From Craspedostauros australis (taxonomy: Eukaryota; Bacillariophyta; Bacillariophyceae; Mastogloiales; Achnanthaceae): a DNA stretch of 64,000 bases. This document shows, one piece after another, positions 60,438 through 64,000 of this stretch; the first letter of the stretch is position 1; every line of letters starts with the position of its first letter. Below the pieces are notes generated by a model. That model saw only the letters and a list, made by a program, of their open reading frames with translations. It was not told the DNA's origin and ran no database searches. Both the position numbers and the translations under genes were made by a program. Where the stretch lies: positions 930,001 to 994,000 of the forward strand of contig JAMXDE010000020.1 of NCBI GenBank assembly GCA_026770025.1, read 5' to 3'.

Positions 60438-61832
60438 ATGTCGTCATCGAGAAAGGGAAAGAAGGAATCATGGAAGAACCAAGAGAGGCACTACTGTGCC
60501 TTGTGCAACATCTGGACAGGCGGCGATCGCCAGTCCATCATGCTGCATGAGAATGGAAAGAAGCATCGCGAGAAGGTGGAGGAATCGCTGGAGCAAAAGA
60601 GGAGGGACAAGATGGAGGAGGACAAGCAGAACAAGTTCCTGCAATCGACATTGGCGCAGATTGAGGCTGCCGCGAGGGGCAAGATGGGGATGCCGACCAC
60701 TGCGCAGCAGCAAGGCGGAGGACCCGTCTTTGCGAGAGGACACCAGCAGCATCCGTCCCACGCTGCTCAATCTCGCCAGCAACAGAGCTATCCTCAACCC
60801 ATGCACCAACCGTCCTCGGGGGCTGGCATGCATGGGCAGAACAACCGCGCCATTCCACCTCCTCCGCCTCCCAGCAATTCCAACGTAGTGCCTCCTCCTC
60901 CTCCCCCACCGCCGCCAGCAACCACCAATGGCGCGGCCACTAGCGAACAAGCGAGGGAAGCATGGCAAGCGCGCAGAGAGAAGCGAAAAGAAAAAGACGA
61001 CGACGACGACGATGATGACGACAATCAAGCCGGCAGAAGCAAAAAGCGCATCCGTATCGAACCAGGGCAGGGGCATTATGACCAGGATGGCAAAACATAC
61101 CTCGAAGGCCAGTACTTCTTCGCGATCCTCGAAGAAGATTTGCCCGTCCAACTGTGGACCGGCGGGACATCGGCGGGAGACGAAGAGAAGCGGTTGCCGG
61201 AACGCAGCAATCATTGGAAGGATGCTCTCGTCGCGGCCGTGCATCACAACAAGAACACGGATGAACTCATCGTGCATGTGTCGTACCTGCAATCGACGGA
61301 TGATACGGACGAAACGCTCGCAAAGAGCGTGGCGCTGGATCGCATCCGTCTTGTCCTTGGCGGCGATGAACGCATTCCCGACAATCTGCATGAAGCACGG
61401 CTGCTGGCCATGGGAGGCGAGGAGCTGGAACTGGATCAGGCGCCGCAGCAGGAGGTCGAGGAATCGACTGGGCTGACGGGATGGTCCACCGTGACCATCA
61501 AACGAACCACGGTGCGGCAGGAGCTAAAGGAGGGGCGTGATCGTCTCCGCAAGAAGCGCAAGGAGGCATCCGACGATATTGACAAGCAAAAGAAGGAGGC
61601 GGACTACAGACGAATGGAGGAGGCCAAGACGGCAAATGCTGATGACTCTGCGCTGGGTGCTTACGATGTGTGGAATACTGGCGGTTACAAGGGAATCGAC
61701 ATTCAAAAGGAGGCCGACATCAAGGTTGAAGATACAGCCAAGTCTCTCTCGGCTGGAAAGTCCAACGTGGCATTCAAAAAGAAGAGGAAGCCCATCAAGA
61801 AGAATCGGCGAAGAACCACCGCCGATGACTAA
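60438..61832 (+). CDS. WBP4/FBP21-like spliceosomal protein with U1-type zinc finger
   Basis: The product is 464 residues from ATG 60438; upstream the frame reaches only a GTG. The N-terminus carries a U1-type zinc finger (CALC with C20 and C23, then H37 and H43), the layout of WBP4, followed by a charged helix. A Pro-rich, polyproline stretch (about 150-180) and a Lys/Asp-rich stretch come next. A middle domain at about 215-330 (YLEGQYFFAILEEDLPVQLW, WKDALVAAVHH, ELIVHVSYL) looks Tudor/agenet-like. The C-terminus has the WBP4-type end: AYDVWNTGGYKGIDIQKE, then VAFKKKRKPIKKNRRR. In animals WBP4 joins the spliceosome at complex B and binds splicing factors through WW domains. No WW domain is visible here, so the polyproline stretch may itself be a ligand. 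Confidence 0.8.
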   Translation: MSSSRKGKKESWKNQERHYCALCNIWTGGDRQSIMLHENGKKHREKVEESLEQKRRDKMEEDKQNKFLQSTLAQIEAAARGKMGMPTTAQQQGGGPVFARGHQQHPSHAAQSRQQQSYPQPMHQPSSGAGMHGQNNRAIPPPPPPSNSNVVPPPPPPPPPATTNGAATSEQAREAWQARREKRKEKDDDDDDDDDNQAGRSKKRIRIEPGQGHYDQDGKTYLEGQYFFAILEEDLPVQLWTGGTSAGDEEKRLPERSNHWKDALVAAVHHNKNTDELIVHVSYLQSTDDTDETLAKSVALDRIRLVLGGDERIPDNLHEARLLAMGGEELELDQAPQQEVEESTGLTGWSTVTIKRTTVRQELKEGRDRLRKKRKEASDDIDKQKKEADYRRMEEAKTANADDSALGAYDVWNTGGYKGIDIQKEADIKVEDTAKSLSAGKSNVAFKKKRKPIKKNRRRTTADD

Positions 61833-62096
61833 AACAGTTTCCGAGGTCCAGATTCAGCAAGTACACGTACGGCGCTGCACTCATCCACAATGCTGGTGTA
61901 TGGTGTTATACATACGAGTAAGAGTGGACTGATCAATGGCCCTGATCACAAATGATCTCCATAAAGTATTCTATGTAATACTATGCATCCATCTCAACTT
62001 GAAAAATGCAGAGTTCGCTGGGATGCACATCGCGTGGCTCCGTTCCATACAAGAGCCTCGCTGTGCGACGTATTATACATTGCGTGCGTTGGGGAA

Positions 62097-64000
62097 TCAA
62101 TTGCCACCATAATCAAACAACGAATCCTGACGGATCAACGTTCCGACCTTGGCCTCGTTCTCAGACCGCACTTGCTCCATGTGGTGTTCCTCTGTCATCT
62201 CCTTCATGTCGTTATGGCGAGCGTCACTCCTCTCGCTGTCATTGAGATCGTTGAACCGAACATGCCGCCCATTCGCCGCGTCTTCTTCCTCTTTGACCTT
62301 GTAGCCAACGCCTCTCATGGCGCTGTAATCTCGAATAACATATGGCTTGATGACAGTCTCATCTGGAATGGCAAAACAAAGTGTAGTGCAACATCAATCA
62401 AATCCGAGATGCGTCCAAAAAGAGAAGAGCGGGGTGATGTGAGTTGTTGGTCACGACGATGATCAACTGGCGACTGCACAAACAATCACCAACAAAGAAA
62501 TCCAAATGGAGAGGAGCGCTCAATCAAACGTCCGAATCGATAGTCTTGCGATGGGTACGAATTCAATCATACAAAATGCTTACCAAACCTGGAGATTCCG
62601 GATGCGACGAGCGGTTCTCGCAGATGCTTCTTCATGAACATGTTCTCATCGACGCCCGTCGTGATATCCAGCAAACCCAAGGTCATATCTGTGGAGCTGC
62701 CAAACAGGAAGACGGTGATCAGCACGATTGCCATCGTCGTCATCGTGAATTCCTTCTGATGATCGAAGCCATCTGGGAACCGTCTGACGCAGGCATATGC
62801 CACGGCCCCACGCAAACCGGAGAACCAAAGCATGTGCTGCGTCTTCGGCCTGATCTTGAGATCTTTACGTCTCACGGGCGTGCTGGTCGAGTGCGACATG
62901 AAACTTTGTTCCGAAAATGACATCACGGCCCGATTGCCAAGCACCATTCCGTCATCGAGATCTTGTTGCGAAGACGGATCCAAAGTCTGCGTCAGGGCGG
63001 AGTTAGAAGTCGCCTTGGCGTCGTACCTCGTGGTCATTTCCGTGCCGCCATCTTCCTCTGCCTGCGGTGGGGAAGCCCGATTGGTGCCAGCAATGGTGAT
63101 GTTCTTGATGTCGACGCCAACACCATCTTCATTTCGCAATAGCAAGCCATTGAAGAAGAGAGCGATGGGATATACATTTAGTGCCCGGCCGATGAGGCAT
63201 GCCAGCAACGACCAACCGATGAACTGCCAGTTCCAATGGCCGATCAATCCAAACACTGACAGTCCCAGTTCCAGAAAGATGCTCGTCTCGGAAAGGTGAG
63301 CAAGCAACCGGAACAGCATGTCCGCATTGACCTGCGTGACAGGGGACAGGTTGGGAACGACGTAGCGATTTGCCGTGATTCCGGTGAACAGGATCGTGAC
63401 GATACCTGAGAGATGCATGATCTCCGCCAGCAGGAACGGGATGTACATGAGCACGATGTAGGTGGATATCTCCAGCACCTTCGTCTGTCGCATGTCGATG
63501 TGCTTGAACAGCAAGGCGACCATCAATCCGCTGGTCACGCCCAGAATCAAGCTCCCGAACGAGTCTATGAATAGATTCCAGGCGAATTCGAAGAATCCAA
63601 GGGCGATAGTCCCTGCCGTTGACTGCTGGGCCACGAATTGCGCGAATGCTTCGAAGAGCACGATCCCGAGGGCGTCATTGAGCACGGACTCGCCGAATAC
63701 GAGGTAGAATAGCTGTGGATCAACGCGCTTGGCTTGAAACACCGCCAAGGTGCTGACGGGATCCGTGCTGGAGATGAGCGCACCGAACGCCAGCAACTCC
63801 GAGAAATGCGGCTGGAAGTAGGAGCCGTTGTCGCTTCCGGCCAGGCCAAACCCCACGACGATGCGAAGCATGAACGCGATGGAGATGGCGCTGACCGTCG
63901 TCCCGACGATTGCCAGCATGCAGATGGGGACGATGTGCCGAAAGAACAAGGCCCCGATGCGCAAGCCCGAATTGAAGATGATTGGCGGCAGCAGCGCGAT
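62097..64000 (-). CDS. Sodium/proton exchanger (NHE/CPA1 family), 5' end outside window
   Basis: Exons seen are 64000-62584 (open at the window edge) and 62362-62097. The 221-bp intron 62363-62583 (GTAAGC to TTCCAG) joins ...SRF to DETVIKPYVIRDYS. At least 560 residues are present. The membrane part begins in LLPPIIFNSGLRI and continues through LLAFGALISSTDPVSTLAVF (family motif with transport Asp region), YLVFGESVLNDALGIVLFE (the ND motif typical of electroneutral exchangers), SGIVTILFTGITANRYV and FSGLRGAVAYACV. A cytosolic insert of about 95 residues (about 63110-62830) lies before the last helices. The tail (FDETVIKP then an acidic/basic segment) is short. It exchanges Na+ or K+ for H+ in plasma-membrane or endomembrane compartments. 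The N-terminal helices and start codon lie beyond the window. Confidence 0.9.

Overview
This is eukaryotic nuclear DNA, most likely from a diatom or a close stramenopile relative. The evidence is the several secreted or surface proteins built on PSxxPTxxPS repeats, a gametolysin-type metalloprotease, a QxxHH-type fatty-acid elongase, a Copia retrotransposon with very short LTRs, and single-copy genes with few, short GT-AG introns (about 90 to 320 bp). No rRNA, tRNA or CRISPR was found. Start codons given here are the first plausible ATG; many open frames run further upstream without an ATG.

Layout. 1-2.6 kb: a tandem pair of paralogous single-pass membrane proteins with a shared seven-cysteine domain. 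2.6-9.1 kb: a PIF/Harbinger-type transposase gene (minus), a 350-bp fold-back array of 20-21 bp units, and a two-exon gene of unknown function (plus) interrupted by an in-frame TAG. 9.6-10.8 kb: a protein kinase with DLD in place of DFG. 10.96-20.57 kb: a block bounded by near-perfect 50-bp inverted repeats flanked by TA, holding an 850-residue Tc1/mariner-like transposase and a decayed cysteine-rich PT-repeat gene; I interpret it as an unusually large mariner-type element. 21.3-29.8 kb: secreted and surface proteins, including the metalloprotease and a type I membrane protein. 30.7-36.9 kb: Elongator subunit 2 and a four-exon M17 leucyl aminopeptidase. 37.2-43.3 kb: a young, whole-looking Copia element with 134-bp LTRs and target duplication GCTTC. 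43.4-64 kb: mostly housekeeping genes, namely a small membrane protein, a TLDc protein, a mitochondrial tricarboxylate-type carrier, a Q-rich putative nuclear protein, a fatty acyl-AMP ligase, an ELO elongase, Tsr2, a WBP4-like spliceosomal protein and the 3' part of a sodium/proton exchanger that runs off the window.

How they relate. The acyl-AMP ligase and elongase are head to head, as are TSR2 and the WBP4-like gene, so each pair could share an upstream region. The left 20 kb is rich in mobile DNA and decayed genes, while the right 35 kb is mostly intact single-copy genes with one recent Copia insertion. The most unusual signals are the TA-flanked 9.6-kb inverted-repeat block, the 20-21 bp fold-back array and the elongase intron lacking a usable AG acceptor.
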